The translations under genes and the position numbers were made by a program. Below, piece after piece: positions 24,365-33,685 of a stretch of 64,000 bases of DNA (its first letter is position 1; every line of letters begins with the position of its first letter). The stretch is from Ovoidimarina sediminis (GTDB lineage: Bacteria > Pseudomonadota > Alphaproteobacteria > Rhodobacterales > Rhodobacteraceae). A model generated the notes under the pieces. That model saw only the letters and a program-made list of their open reading frames with translations, was not told the origin of the DNA and made no database searches. Location of the stretch: contig NZ_JAWHTE010000004.1 of NCBI RefSeq assembly GCF_032586175.1, forward strand, positions 244,818 to 308,817. The letters are read 5' to 3'.

Positions 24365-27360
24365 GCCACCGTCTCACTTCCGGCGGCCGCCTCATCGACC
24401 GCGACCTGCCGATGGACTTCACCTTCAACGGCAAGCGCATGACCGGCGCGGCCGGCGACACGCTCGCCTCGGCCCTGATGGCGAACGGGCAGAAGCTCGT
24501 GGGCCGCTCGTTCAAATACCACCGCCCGCGCGGCATCATGGCCGCCGGCGCGGAGGAACCGAACGCGCTCATGAACCTCGGAACCGGCCGGCGGCTGGAA
24601 CCGAACCAGCGCGCCACCACGACCGAGCTTTTCGACGGGCTCGCCGCGGCGAGCCAGAACCACTGGCCAAGCCTCGAATTCGACGTGGGCGCGGTCAACG
24701 CCCAGCTCTCCCGTTTCCTGCCTGCAGGCTTCTATTACAAGATGTTCATGTGGCCGCAGAGCTTCTGGAAGCATGTGTACGAACCCTTCATCCGCCAGTC
24801 CGCGGGCCTCGGAAAGGCGCCGAACGCCCGTGACGCGGACACATACGAACACTTCCACACCCACGTGGATGTCCTCGTCATCGGCGGCGGCATCGCCGGG
24901 CTTCAGGCCGCCACGGCGGCGGCGCAATCCGGCGCATCGGTCCTGATCGTCGAGCAGACCGCGCATTGGGGCGGCCGCGCTCCGGTGGATGGGGCCACGA
25001 TCGACGGCAAGGATGCGGAAACCTGGGTATCCGAAACCGTCGATACGCTGGAAGGCCTGGAAAACGTACGCCTTCGCACCCGTATCATGGGGGCAGGGGT
25101 CTACGATCACGGCTATGTCCTGGCCTATGAACGACTGACAGATCACGCGCCCGAGATGGATGGCCCCCGCCACCGTCTTTGGAAAATCCGCGCCGGTCAG
25201 GTCGTGACCGCAACCGGCGCGATCGAACGCCCGCTCTCCTTCGCGGGCAACGATCTGCCGGGCGTCATGCTGGCCTCCGCCGTCCGCGACTACGTGGTGA
25301 ATTACGGCGTCGCGCCGGGCAACCGCACGGTGATCGTCACGAATAACGACGATGCCTACCGCACCGCGCTCGCGCTTCATGATGCGGGGCTCACGGTAAA
25401 GGCCGTGGTCGATGCCCGCCCCGAGGCGAAGGGCGCGCTGCCCGAGGCTGTCCGCGCCCTCGGCATCCGCGTGGAAACCGGCACCGGGATCGCCAAGGTC
25501 AACGGTATCGCGAAGGTCGACGGCGTGATCCTGACGGCGCAATCCGGAACGAGCGAGGCGACCGAGGAACTCGCCTGTGACGTGGTCGCCATGTCGGGCG
25601 GCTGGTCGCCCGTCGTGCACCTCTGGTCCCATTGCGGCGGCAAGCTGACATGGGATGACGCTGCGGCGATGTTTGTCCCCGATCCGTCCCGGGCCCCCAC
25701 CGGTGCCGACGGCAAGCCCTTCGTTCACACCGCCGGCAGCGCAAGCGGCCGGACGGATCCGGCGGGCGCGCTCGAAGACGCCACGCGGGCCGGGCTCGCC
25801 GCTGCCGGAGCAGGGGAGATGACGGCACCATCCGCCGAGGCCCCGGCAGAGGATCCGATCCTGCCCGTCTGGATGATGCCCGCAAACGCCGGCACGAATC
25901 TCAAATCCAAGATGTGGCTCGACTTCCAGAACGACGTGAAGGTCTCCGATGTGCAGCTCGCCGCCCACGAGGGCTATGAAAGCGTCGAGCACACGAAGCG
26001 CTACACCACCCTCGGCATGGCCACCGACCAGGGCAAGACCTCGAACATCAACGGTCTTGCGATCCTCTCGGATGCGCTCAATGCCCCGATTCCCGACGTC
26101 GGCACCACCACTTTCCGCCCGCCCTACACGCCGATTTCCATGGGCGCGATCGCTGGCGAGGCGCGGGGGAAACTCTTCCAACCGATCCGCCGCACCCCGA
26201 TCCATGACTGGCACGAGGCGAACGGCGCCCATTGGGAGCCGGTGGGCCACTGGCGCCGCCCCTATGCCTTCCCACGGGAGGGCGAAAGCATCCATGACGC
26301 CGTGATGCGCGAGGTGAAGGCCACCCGCGAAACTGTTGGATTGCTTGACGCTTCCACGCTCGGCAAGATCATCGTCAAGGGCCCCGACGCGGGCCGCTTC
26401 CTCGACATGATGTACACCAACATGATGTCGACGCTTCCCGTGGGCCGCTGCCGCTACGGCCTCATGTGCACCGAAAACGGCTTCCTGACCGATGACGGCG
26501 TGGTCGCGCGCCTCGCCGATGACACCTGGCTCTGCCATACGACGACAGGCGGCGCCGACCGGATCCATACCCATATGGAGGAATGGCTCCAGACGGAATG
26601 GTGGGACTGGAAGGTCTTCACTGCCAATGTCACCGAACACTACGCCCAGATCGGCGTCGTGGGGCCCGACGCCCGCAACGTGGTCGAGGCGCTGGGCGGC
26701 GACATGGATCTTTCGGCAGAGGCGCTGCCTTTCATGCATTGGGCCGAAGGCAAGATCGGCGACTTCGATGCGCGCGTTTTCCGCATCTCCTTCTCGGGCG
26801 AACTCTCCTATGAAATCGCCGTCCCTGCGAGCCAGGGGCGCGCCTTCTGGGATGCACTAATCGACGCCGGGCAGGCCTTTGGCATCACGCCCTACGGTAC
26901 CGAGGCCCTGCATATCATGCGGGCCGAAAAGGGCTTCATCATGATCGGTGACGAAACCGACGGCACGGTAATCCCGCAGGATCTGGGCCTTCACTGGGCG
27001 ATCTCGAAGAAGAAAGAGGATTTCCTCGGAAAACGGGCCCAGGACCGCGCGCATATGACGGATCCCGACCGCTGGAAGCTCGTGGGGCTCGAAACCCTCG
27101 ACGGCTCGACACTTCCCGATGGCGCTTATGCGATCGAGGATGGCCGCAACGCCAACGGCCAGAAGAACGTGCAGGGCCGCGTGACCTCCACCTATCATTC
27201 GCCGACGCTCGGGCGTGGCATCGCCATGGGGCTTGTGCGCCACGGGCCGGACCGCATGGGGGAGGTGCTGCAGTTCACCAACCCGGGCGGCTCGCCCATT
27301 GAGGCGAAGATCGTCACCCCCGTATTCTTTGACCCCGAGGGGGAGAAGCAGAATGTCTGA
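24361..27360 (+). CDS. soxA: Sarcosine oxidase subunit alpha
   Basis: 999 residues, the usual length. It has an N-terminal ferredoxin-like segment (MDFTFNGKRMTGAAGDTLAS), an NAD-binding Rossmann motif (VDVLVIGGGIAGLQAATAAAQSG, about 168-190) and a C-terminal aminomethyltransferase-like folate-binding half (about 640-999, including GRFLDMMYTNMMSTLPVGRCRYGLM). It channels the methylene group to tetrahydrofolate. ATG 24361 overlaps the soxD stop, and the 3' end overlaps soxG by 8 bp. Confidence 0.97.
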   Translation: MSHRLTSGGRLIDRDLPMDFTFNGKRMTGAAGDTLASALMANGQKLVGRSFKYHRPRGIMAAGAEEPNALMNLGTGRRLEPNQRATTTELFDGLAAASQNHWPSLEFDVGAVNAQLSRFLPAGFYYKMFMWPQSFWKHVYEPFIRQSAGLGKAPNARDADTYEHFHTHVDVLVIGGGIAGLQAATAAAQSGASVLIVEQTAHWGGRAPVDGATIDGKDAETWVSETVDTLEGLENVRLRTRIMGAGVYDHGYVLAYERLTDHAPEMDGPRHRLWKIRAGQVVTATGAIERPLSFAGNDLPGVMLASAVRDYVVNYGVAPGNRTVIVTNNDDAYRTALALHDAGLTVKAVVDARPEAKGALPEAVRALGIRVETGTGIAKVNGIAKVDGVILTAQSGTSEATEELACDVVAMSGGWSPVVHLWSHCGGKLTWDDAAAMFVPDPSRAPTGADGKPFVHTAGSASGRTDPAGALEDATRAGLAAAGAGEMTAPSAEAPAEDPILPVWMMPANAGTNLKSKMWLDFQNDVKVSDVQLAAHEGYESVEHTKRYTTLGMATDQGKTSNINGLAILSDALNAPIPDVGTTTFRPPYTPISMGAIAGEARGKLFQPIRRTPIHDWHEANGAHWEPVGHWRRPYAFPREGESIHDAVMREVKATRETVGLLDASTLGKIIVKGPDAGRFLDMMYTNMMSTLPVGRCRYGLMCTENGFLTDDGVVARLADDTWLCHTTTGGADRIHTHMEEWLQTEWWDWKVFTANVTEHYAQIGVVGPDARNVVEALGGDMDLSAEALPFMHWAEGKIGDFDARVFRISFSGELSYEIAVPASQGRAFWDALIDAGQAFGITPYGTEALHIMRAEKGFIMIGDETDGTVIPQDLGLHWAISKKKEDFLGKRAQDRAHMTDPDRWKLVGLETLDGSTLPDGAYAIEDGRNANGQKNVQGRVTSTYHSPTLGRGIAMGLVRHGPDRMGEVLQFTNPGGSPIEAKIVTPVFFDPEGEKQNV

Positions 27361-27919
27361 TCAGAAAAGCGCGCTTCCGGGTGCCCGCCATGACGGGCTC
27401 GTCACGGTTACCGAGGCCGGTCTGCGCGGGATGATCACGCTCAAGGGCGATCTCGCCTCCGACGCCGTGAAACATGCGGCGACCTCCGCCACCGGCACCG
27501 ACATGCCCGGCATGCGCGGCATCACCACGGCAGGCAGCAAGGGCCTTGCCTGGATGGCCCCGGACGAGGTGCTGATCCTGCTGCCGAGGGGTGACACCAG
27601 CGCGGCACTCGCCGCGATCGCCGAGGCGCTGAAAGACGAACACCACCTCGCGGCGGATGTCTCCGACGCACGGGCCCTCTTTACCCTCGAAGGGCCGAAG
27701 GTGCGCGAAGTCCTCGCCAAGCTGGCCCCTGCCGACCTGTCCCCAAAAGGCCTTCCGCCGGGCGAGATCCGCCGCACCCGCGTCGCTCAGGTCGCCGCCG
27801 CGATCTGGTTCGAGAGCGACACGAAGGCCCACCTGATCTGTTTCCGCTCCGTGGCGGAGTATGTGTTCGGCCTCCTCTCCAACGCTGCCGATCCGGCAGC
27901 CCCGGTCGATCACTTCTGA
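27353..27919 (+). CDS. soxG: Sarcosine oxidase subunit gamma
   Basis: 188-residue gamma subunit of sarcosine oxidase, related to the folate-binding GcvT fold. Landmarks are KGLAWMAPDEVLILLP, SDARALFTLEGPKVREVLAKLAP and FRSVAEYVFGLLSNAA. ATG 27353 lies within the soxA end (8-bp overlap), with GGAGAAG upstream as ribosome binding site. Last gene of the sox operon. Confidence 0.94.
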   Translation: MSDQKSALPGARHDGLVTVTEAGLRGMITLKGDLASDAVKHAATSATGTDMPGMRGITTAGSKGLAWMAPDEVLILLPRGDTSAALAAIAEALKDEHHLAADVSDARALFTLEGPKVREVLAKLAPADLSPKGLPPGEIRRTRVAQVAAAIWFESDTKAHLICFRSVAEYVFGLLSNAADPAAPVDHF

Positions 27920-28020
27920 TCCGCGCCCGGAACTCTTTCAGTCCAGAGGGGGTTGACCAGACGAGTGGTGCGGCACAGGTATGCCGCAACGAAAACCCAA
28001 AGACCGAAAAGGGGGGCCCC

Positions 28021-28620
28021 ATGGCTTTCGAACTTCCCGATCTTCCCTATGCGCACGACGCTCTCGCCTCGAAGGGCATGTCGAAGGAGACGCTGGAATA
28101 CCACCACGACCTCCACCACAAGGCCTATGTCGACAACGGCAACAAGCTGATCGAAGGCACCGAGTGGGAGGGCAAGTCCCTCGAAGAGATCATCACCGGC
28201 ACCTATGACAAGGGCGCGGTGGCCCAGAACGGGATCTTCAACAACATCTCGCAGCTTTGGAACCACAACCAGTTCTGGGAAATGATGGGGCCGGGCGACT
28301 CGAAGATGCCGGGCGAACTTGAAAGCGCGCTCACCGAAGCATTCGGTTCCGTCGACGAATTCAAGTCGCAATTCTCCGCCGCCGGCGCGGGCCAGTTCGG
28401 CTCGGGCTGGGCGTGGCTCGTCAAGGACACGGACGGTTCCCTCAAGGTGACGAAGACCGAAAACGGCGTGAACCCGCTCTGCTTCGGCCAGACCGCGCTT
28501 CTCGGCTGCGATGTGTGGGAGCATTCCTACTACATCGACTTCCGCAACAAGCGGCCCGCCTACCTCACGAACTTCCTCGACAACCTCGTGAACTGGGAAA
28601 ACGTCGCTTCGCGGATGTGA
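28021..28620 (+). CDS. sodB: Superoxide dismutase, Fe/Mn type
   Basis: 199-residue cytoplasmic superoxide dismutase. The start MAFELPDLPYAHDALASKGM and the metal-ligand regions YHHDLHHKAY, WNHNQFWEMM and CDVWEHSYYIDFRNKRPAYL are standard. The QFGSGWAWLV segment favours the iron type, but metal choice cannot be fixed from sequence. It has its own terminator at 28641-28670. Confidence 0.95.
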   Translation: MAFELPDLPYAHDALASKGMSKETLEYHHDLHHKAYVDNGNKLIEGTEWEGKSLEEIITGTYDKGAVAQNGIFNNISQLWNHNQFWEMMGPGDSKMPGELESALTEAFGSVDEFKSQFSAAGAGQFGSGWAWLVKDTDGSLKVTKTENGVNPLCFGQTALLGCDVWEHSYYIDFRNKRPAYLTNFLDNLVNWENVASRM

Positions 28621-28640
28621 GAACCGCTGAAACAGACGCA

Positions 28641-28670
28641 AAAGGCCCTGGAGCGATCCGGGGCCTTTTT
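28641..28670 (+). terminator. Rho-independent terminator of sodB
   Basis: AAAGGCCC stem arm, a short loop, the complementary GGGCCTTT arm, then a run of T. It starts 20 bp after the sodB stop. Confidence 0.85.
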
Positions 28671-28671
28671 C

Positions 28672-28827
28672 GTTATTGCTCCAGGTGCCGACACCACGCG
28701 ATTGCAGGCTGCGGCTGCCAGAAACGGAAGGCTCATCGTCGTGCCCAAGTGTGGACACTACATTCCTCTCGAGCTGCCAGACGCAATGCATGCGATCCTC
28801 GAGGAAGGCGTCGCCGATCTGGCATGA
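28672..28827 (+). pseudogene. 3' remnant of an alpha/beta hydrolase gene
   Basis: An open frame without a start codon encodes about 51 residues including RLIVVPKCGHYIPLELPDAM, the catalytic-histidine tail of an alpha/beta hydrolase. The rest of the enzyme is missing; directly upstream is the sodB terminator. This is a leftover of a deletion or insertion event. Confidence 0.55.
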
Positions 28828-28918
28828 CCCATCAATTCCCGACCATGAACGGCTTCGCGCTGCCTTTTCGACAGTGCCCGTTACGCAGCGTCGAGTCAGG
28901 CAATTTGTCAGCCACCCC

Positions 28919-29458
28919 TCACTCCGGATGAATATCCTTCGGCGTACACCCCGCCTCCAGCACCACGGCAATCCAGTTCACGTCCGCCTCGAGCCCCCGT
29001 TCCCCAAGCCACCGCTCCTGCAACCTGTAGGCCGCCTCTTCCTGCGCGCCCGGGCAGTACCAGTGATGCACCGCCTGGCGGTGGTGAACGAGTTCGTGAA
29101 GCAGAACGCTCACATCCTCCGCATCCCCCGCATCCCAGGGCTCGACCAGGTAGACCGTCCCGCTGTCAGGGTCATAAAGCCCCCGGGTCCGCCCATGGCC
29201 GCGCCCCGCCAGCCCTGAAAGCCCGGCTGCCCTTTCCGGCTGGATCAGCAGGATCTCCGGCAACTGATCCCGCCGCTCCCATGGCGCTTCCCGGTCCAGC
29301 CAATCCTCAAGAACGGTTACGAGCGTGCCCATATCCGTCGCGTGCCGCCAGGCCGGATCGGGATCAAGCCGGAACCCCGCCTCTCCGGGTACGGCAGAAA
29401 CAAGCATGCAGAGAACCGGCGCTGCCAGCCAGCGGCCGGCGCGATCAAGGAAGGTCAT
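28919..29458 (-). CDS. Putative secreted metallopeptidase-like protein (HExxH motif)
   Basis: 179 residues. An N-terminal signal peptide or anchor (APVLCMLVSAVPGEAG) is followed by a small domain with the zinc-protease-type motif HELVHH (VLLHELVHHRQAVHHWY) and a downstream glutamate (EEAAYRLQERW). This pattern is known from short uncharacterised proteins of alphaproteobacteria. Substrate unknown. The start is the ATG before TFLDRAGRW. It is divergent from a LysR gene 107 bp away, which may control it. Confidence 0.65.
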   Translation of the reverse strand: MTFLDRAGRWLAAPVLCMLVSAVPGEAGFRLDPDPAWRHATDMGTLVTVLEDWLDREAPWERRDQLPEILLIQPERAAGLSGLAGRGHGRTRGLYDPDSGTVYLVEPWDAGDAEDVSVLLHELVHHRQAVHHWYCPGAQEEAAYRLQERWLGERGLEADVNWIAVVLEAGCTPKDIHPE

Positions 29459-29565
29459 GACGTGATCCCTTCGGGCTTTGTAAGTTGACGTTTGGATGTT
29501 AGGCTTTGCGAAACAGGCGCGCAAAAGACCTGTTTTCACTGGGTGCTGAAGAAAATTCACTCGCC

Positions 29566-30474
29566 ATGGGACGCAAACTGCCACCCTTCGCCGCCGTCCG
29601 TGCCTTCGAGGCTGCGGCACGCCTCGGCAGCTTCTCGAAAGCTGCGGATGAGCTGTGCCTGTCGCCCTCCGCGATCAGCCACCAGGTCCGCGCGCTGGAG
29701 GCGTTCCTCGACACCCGGCTCTTCGAGCGTGACGGCAACCGCACCGTCCTGACGCTGACGGGCCGCGCCTATGCCGGGCGGCTCACCGGGCTCCTCGATG
29801 CCTTCGACGAAAGCACGCAGGATGTCCGCCGAAGCGCGTCAGAGACGCTGCGGGTCCTCTGCACCCCTGGCTTCGCCGCCCGCTGGCTCGTCCCCCGGCT
29901 CGATCGCTTCGCCTATCCCGAAACCGTGCGGCTGCGCGTCTCCGTGGGCGCGCCCTCCACCGATTTCCAGTCGAACGACGCCGATGTGGTGATCCACTGG
30001 GCCGACAGCCCCGTGCCCGGGTGCGAGATGCTGCCACTCATGCAATCGGGCCGCTATCCCGTCGCCGCACCCGCTCTTCTCGACCGCCACCCAATCTCCG
30101 ATCCGCGCGACCTTCATCATCTGACGCTGATGCATGACGAAACGATGGATAAATGGGGCGAATGGTTCGCGGCGGCTGGCTGCCCGGCGCCCGTATTCCC
30201 GCGCGGCCCCGAATTTCCGAATTGCGAACTTGCCACCACGGCCGCCGAACAGGGGCTCGGCGTGGCGCTCGCCTATGACATGATGGTGCGCGACACGGTC
30301 GCCACGGGCCGCCTCGTGCGTCTCTTCGATACAGTCACCATGCCCTTCGTGATCTACTCGATGGTCTACCAGAGCGCCCGCGCCCGCGACCCCCTCGTCA
30401 CCGCGTTCCGAGACTGGGTGTTTGCCGAGGTGCACCCCGATGGCCGTCCCCAGAGCGCACGGGCGGCGGAATAG
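29566..30474 (+). CDS. LysR family transcriptional regulator (GcvA-like)
   Basis: 302 residues. The N-terminal winged helix (LPPFAAVRAFEAAARLGSFSKAADELCLSPSAISHQVRALEAFL) is of the GcvA/AmpR type, followed by a periplasmic-binding-like effector domain. The start is the ATG giving MGRKLPPF. It is divergent from the metalloprotease-like gene. Target and effector are unknown. Confidence 0.88.
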   Translation: MGRKLPPFAAVRAFEAAARLGSFSKAADELCLSPSAISHQVRALEAFLDTRLFERDGNRTVLTLTGRAYAGRLTGLLDAFDESTQDVRRSASETLRVLCTPGFAARWLVPRLDRFAYPETVRLRVSVGAPSTDFQSNDADVVIHWADSPVPGCEMLPLMQSGRYPVAAPALLDRHPISDPRDLHHLTLMHDETMDKWGEWFAAAGCPAPVFPRGPEFPNCELATTAAEQGLGVALAYDMMVRDTVATGRLVRLFDTVTMPFVIYSMVYQSARARDPLVTAFRDWVFAEVHPDGRPQSARAAE

Positions 30475-30477
30475 CGC

Positions 30478-31029
30478 TCAGCCGCGGCTCAGCCGGGCAA
30501 GGCAGGCGTCCACATCCGACATGACCTCCAGATGCGCCGTCAGCGAGGGATCGGCAAAGCCTTCCGCGATCACGTGATCGATCAGCCCCACGAGCGGGTC
30601 CCAGTACCCGTCCGTATTCAGAAGCAGGATCGGCTTCGAATGCAGGCCCAGCTGTGCCCATGTCAGCACTTCGAAGAACTCGTCGAGCGATCCCGCACCG
30701 CCTGGCAACACCACGATCGCATCGGCGTTCATGAACATCACCTTCTTGCGCTCGTGCATCGTCTCCGTCACGACGAAGGCGGTCAGGTTCCGGCGCGCCA
30801 CCTCGCGCTTGAACAGGTGCACCGGGATCACGCCGAAGGTCTCGCCGCCCGCGTCCTGTGCCGCCGCCGCCACCGCGCCCATGAGCCCCACATCTCCCGC
30901 CCCGTAGACAAGCCGCAGGCCCGCTGTGGCAAGCCCCTTTCCAAGCGCCTCCGCCGATGCCCTGTAGGCCGGCCGCGCCCCGAAGCGCGATCCGCAATAG
31001 ACGCAGACTGATCCGATCCCCTGTGTCAT
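30478..31029 (-). CDS. LOG family protein (TIGR00730), probable nucleotide phosphoribohydrolase
   Basis: 183 residues with the LOG signature PGGAGSLDEFFE (motif PGGxGTxxE, with Ser for Thr), GAGDVGLMGAVA, and ETMHERKKVMFMNADAIVVLPGG. Such enzymes cleave cytokinin-type or related nucleoside monophosphates to the base and ribose 5-phosphate. GGAGG precedes ATG 31029. Stand-alone and cytoplasmic. Confidence 0.92.
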   Translation of the reverse strand: MTQGIGSVCVYCGSRFGARPAYRASAEALGKGLATAGLRLVYGAGDVGLMGAVAAAAQDAGGETFGVIPVHLFKREVARRNLTAFVVTETMHERKKVMFMNADAIVVLPGGAGSLDEFFEVLTWAQLGLHSKPILLLNTDGYWDPLVGLIDHVIAEGFADPSLTAHLEVMSDVDACLARLSRG

Positions 31030-31140
31030 CCGACCTCCTTCAAAAACGGTGCTTTGACCCCTGTTATTCCTGTTGATAGTCTCGCTCAAGCCGCCGGAAC
31101 GGGACGCCGGTCGCACGGGGATGCAAGAGACGTAAACAAG

Positions 31141-32571
31141 ATGTCGAATGACAGCGAACAGGCCGGCACGGGCACCGGCAGCAGACAGGCTGTGTGGATT
31201 GCCGGGGGGCTTGTGATCGCGGCCATTCTCGCGGGCGTGCTCTGGCAGTCGCGCGAAGGCCAGGAAAAGCTTCCGCTCGACACGGCGGAAGAAGAGGCGC
31301 CGGCGCCCGCCGCGCCTGAACCGGTGGCGGCCGCAGATCCCGCCCCGTCCCCGGAACCGGCGCCCGAAGCTGCGCCTGCTCCGGCGCCCGAAGCTGCGCC
31401 GGAAGCCGACACCGAAACGGTCGAGGCTCCGGCCGAGGACGCTCAGCCCGCGCAGGAAGAGGCCACGGTGGCCGCCGCGCCTCAGGAAACGCCCGCACCA
31501 CCCGACGCGCCCGCCGCCATTTCGCCGAGCTTCGATGTGGTGCGCGTCGAACCGGATGGCTCGGCCCTCGTCGCGGGGCGCGCGGCCCCCGGCGCCCGGG
31601 TGGAACTGCAGATCGACGGGGTCGCGGTTGGCGATGCCACGGCCGACGCCACGGGCGGCTTCGTCGCCATGCTGGATCTCGGTCAGGCGGCCATTCCCCG
31701 TGCGCTCTCGCTCTCGGCGAGCGACGGCAACGGCGGCACCCAGGCCTCTGAACAGGTCGTGGTCCTCGCGCCTGCGCCCGAACCCGAACCCGAGAATGGC
31801 GCAGCGCCGGAACCGGCCACCGAAGTTGCGGCACTGACCGATACGGCGGCGGTTGCGTTGGACGAGCCCGCCACGCCCGAACCTCCCGCGCCGGAAGTCG
31901 CCGAAGCCGATCCCCCGGCCGCCGAAGCCGCCGAAGCCGATCCCCCGGCTGCCGAAGCCGCCGAACCCGAACAGACGGCTACCGAAGCTGCCACCGGACC
32001 GGTCGAAGACAGGCCCGAGCCTGCCGCGCCCACCGTTGTTCTTGCCGACGACACCGGCATCCGCATCCTTCAGGACAGCGGCCCGGGTCCCGAGGTCACC
32101 GACAACGTTGTGATCGATGCCATCACATACGATGCGGAAGGCGAGGTCACCCTCAGCGGCCGCGCCCCCTCATCAGGCTTCGTCCGGATCTATATCGACA
32201 ACGAACCGATCGAACTTGGCGAGATCGGCGAAGACGGCCAGTGGCGTACCCCGCTGCCACAGGTCGACACCGGGGTCTATACGCTTCGCGTCGATCAGGT
32301 CGATGCCGGCGGCGCCGTGATCTCGCGCACGGAAACGCCCTTCCAGCGCGAAGCTCCCGAGGCGATCCAAAACCTCCAGCCCACCAGCGGCAGCGCGCCC
32401 CGCGCCCCTCTGGAACTTGTCACCGTCCAGCCGGGCAACACGCTCTGGGGTATATCGCGCGAGGCTTATGGCGACGGCATCCTCTATGTCCGCGTCTTCG
32501 AGGCCAACCGCGACAAGATCCGGGATCCTGACCTGATCTATCCGGGCCAGGTCTTCAACGTGCCCGAATAA
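31141..32571 (+). CDS. LysM domain envelope protein with Ala/Pro/Glu-rich linker
   Basis: 476 residues. One N-terminal membrane helix (AVWIAGGLVIAAILAGVLW), a long Ala/Pro/Glu-rich linker (about 45-130), an Ig-like domain (DGSALVAGRAAPGARVELQID), a second repetitive linker (about 215-300, with a duplicated 10-residue unit), another Ig-like domain (GEVTLSGRAPSSGFVRIYID), and a C-terminal LysM (VQPGNTLWGISREAYGDGIL). Likely anchored in the inner membrane and reaching peptidoglycan. It is a common neighbour of the ATM1-type exporter. Confidence 0.88.
   Translation: MSNDSEQAGTGTGSRQAVWIAGGLVIAAILAGVLWQSREGQEKLPLDTAEEEAPAPAAPEPVAAADPAPSPEPAPEAAPAPAPEAAPEADTETVEAPAEDAQPAQEEATVAAAPQETPAPPDAPAAISPSFDVVRVEPDGSALVAGRAAPGARVELQIDGVAVGDATADATGGFVAMLDLGQAAIPRALSLSASDGNGGTQASEQVVVLAPAPEPEPENGAAPEPATEVAALTDTAAVALDEPATPEPPAPEVAEADPPAAEAAEADPPAAEAAEPEQTATEAATGPVEDRPEPAAPTVVLADDTGIRILQDSGPGPEVTDNVVIDAITYDAEGEVTLSGRAPSSGFVRIYIDNEPIELGEIGEDGQWRTPLPQVDTGVYTLRVDQVDAGGAVISRTETPFQREAPEAIQNLQPTSGSAPRAPLELVTVQPGNTLWGISREAYGDGILYVRVFEANRDKIRDPDLIYPGQVFNVPE
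31901..31960 (+). repeat. Two-copy 30-bp tandem repeat inside the LysM gene
   Basis: Units 31901-31930 and 31931-31960 differ at one base and encode EADPPAAEA-type residues in the linker. They probably arose by slippage and change only linker length. Confidence 0.8.
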
Positions 32572-32574
32572 CCG

Positions 32575-32633
32575 CTTCATGTGGCTGGAAATATCCCGGG
32601 GAGCCGACCGGAGGGAGGCGGGGCGGAGCCCCG
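32575..32633 (-). repeat. Dispersed hairpin plus GGGATATTT element, copy D
   Basis: On the minus strand a stem CGGGGC-TCC-GCCCCG (32633-32619) is followed by CCCCGGGATATTTCCAGCCACATGAAG. It is downstream of the SDR gene and overlaps the region just after the LysM gene stop. Related to the copies near 1.5, 51.2 and 55.0 kb. An 11-C homopolymer lies next to it at 32661-32671. Confidence 0.6.
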
Positions 32634-32838
32634 GATTTGCCCGCCGGTCTTTTCCGGTGGCCCCCCCCCCCATACGCCGGACCTGGCGCCACGGCCCCCG
32701 AATTGCACCCGGCCCGCCTAGGACGCCTTAGGTCCTGCACCCTGTCGCAGGGACCGACATCGATCATCGCACGCTTCACCTCGACATCGGTGATCGTCTC
32801 GTCGACGTCTCCGGGGACCGGTGAAAGTGACGCTCTCC

Positions 32839-33552
32839 TCACATCGCAGAATAACCGCCGTCAATGGGCATCACCGTGCCGGTGACGAAGCTCGCCTCGT
32901 CCGACAGAAGCCAGGCCACCGCCTGGCCCACTTCGCGCGGGGCGCCCCAGCGATCCATCGGCGTCCGCGCCATGATCCCCGCCTCGCGAGACCGGTCCGC
33001 GCCCTCGCGGATCGCCGCCGTCATCGGTGTTTCGATCCAGCCGGGCGCGATGACGTTCACGCGCACGCCGTCCGTCGCCCAGCGGCCCGCCAGCGCCTTC
33101 GTCAGCTGTACGACGCCACCCTTCGAGGCGCTGTAGGCCGGGGCATGGGGGCCGCCGAAGAAACTGTACATCGAGCCAAGCGTCACCACGGCACCGCCGG
33201 ACGCAGCCAGAAACGGGTGCGCGGCCAGTGCGCAGCGCATCGTGCCCACGAGGTTCACCCCGATCACCGCCTCGAACCCGTCGATGTCCCACTCGCGGTC
33301 CTTCAGCAGGATCCCGGCACAGGTCACCAGGCCGTCGAGACGCTCCAATCCCCGAAAGCCCTCGGAAACGCTGGCGGTGTCGGTGACGTCCATGTGCCTC
33401 ACCCGCACCCGCCCGTCCCAGCGGGCCTCGGCCTCCCTCACTTCCGCCTCGGTTGCGCCGGTCACTGTCACCTGCCAGCCTCGCGAAAGAAGAACTTCCG
33501 CGATCCCCGATCCGATCCCTCCGGTTCCACCGGTCACCAGAACGTGCTGCAT
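32839..33552 (-). CDS. Short-chain dehydrogenase/reductase (SDR)
   Basis: 237 residues. The cofactor motif VTGGTGGIGSGIAE is near the start, followed by the NAG-like LVTCAGIL and the catalytic Ser...YSASK (GSMYSFFGGPHAPAYSASKGG). The C-terminal DEASFVTGTVMPIDGGYSAM is a standard SDR ending. GGAGGA lies just upstream of ATG 33552, which decides the start. Substrate unknown. It is divergent from the ATM1-type exporter. Confidence 0.92.
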   Translation of the reverse strand: MQHVLVTGGTGGIGSGIAEVLLSRGWQVTVTGATEAEVREAEARWDGRVRVRHMDVTDTASVSEGFRGLERLDGLVTCAGILLKDREWDIDGFEAVIGVNLVGTMRCALAAHPFLAASGGAVVTLGSMYSFFGGPHAPAYSASKGGVVQLTKALAGRWATDGVRVNVIAPGWIETPMTAAIREGADRSREAGIMARTPMDRWGAPREVGQAVAWLLSDEASFVTGTVMPIDGGYSAM

Positions 33553-33685
33553 CGCTCCTCCGTCAGCCATTTCCCAATGCCTATCCGCTTGGTCCGGGTC
33601 AGGCCAGCGTGCTCTATGGCCATTCCCGCCCATCCGGCCTAAACACGGGGGTCCGACGAAGCCCTGCCAAGCGATACGCCCTCCC

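Noticed and set aside
24232..26739. 835-codon open frame antisense to soxA.
   Set aside because: It is a high-GC shadow of an unmistakable gene, rich in His/Arg/Gly with no domain or ribosome binding site.
32555..32842. 95-codon minus-strand frame starting right after the SDR stop (DVDETITDVEVKRAMIDVG).
   Set aside because: The first 35 residues look gene-like but the rest runs into GC-rich repeat sequence; no family recognised, so it is only noted.
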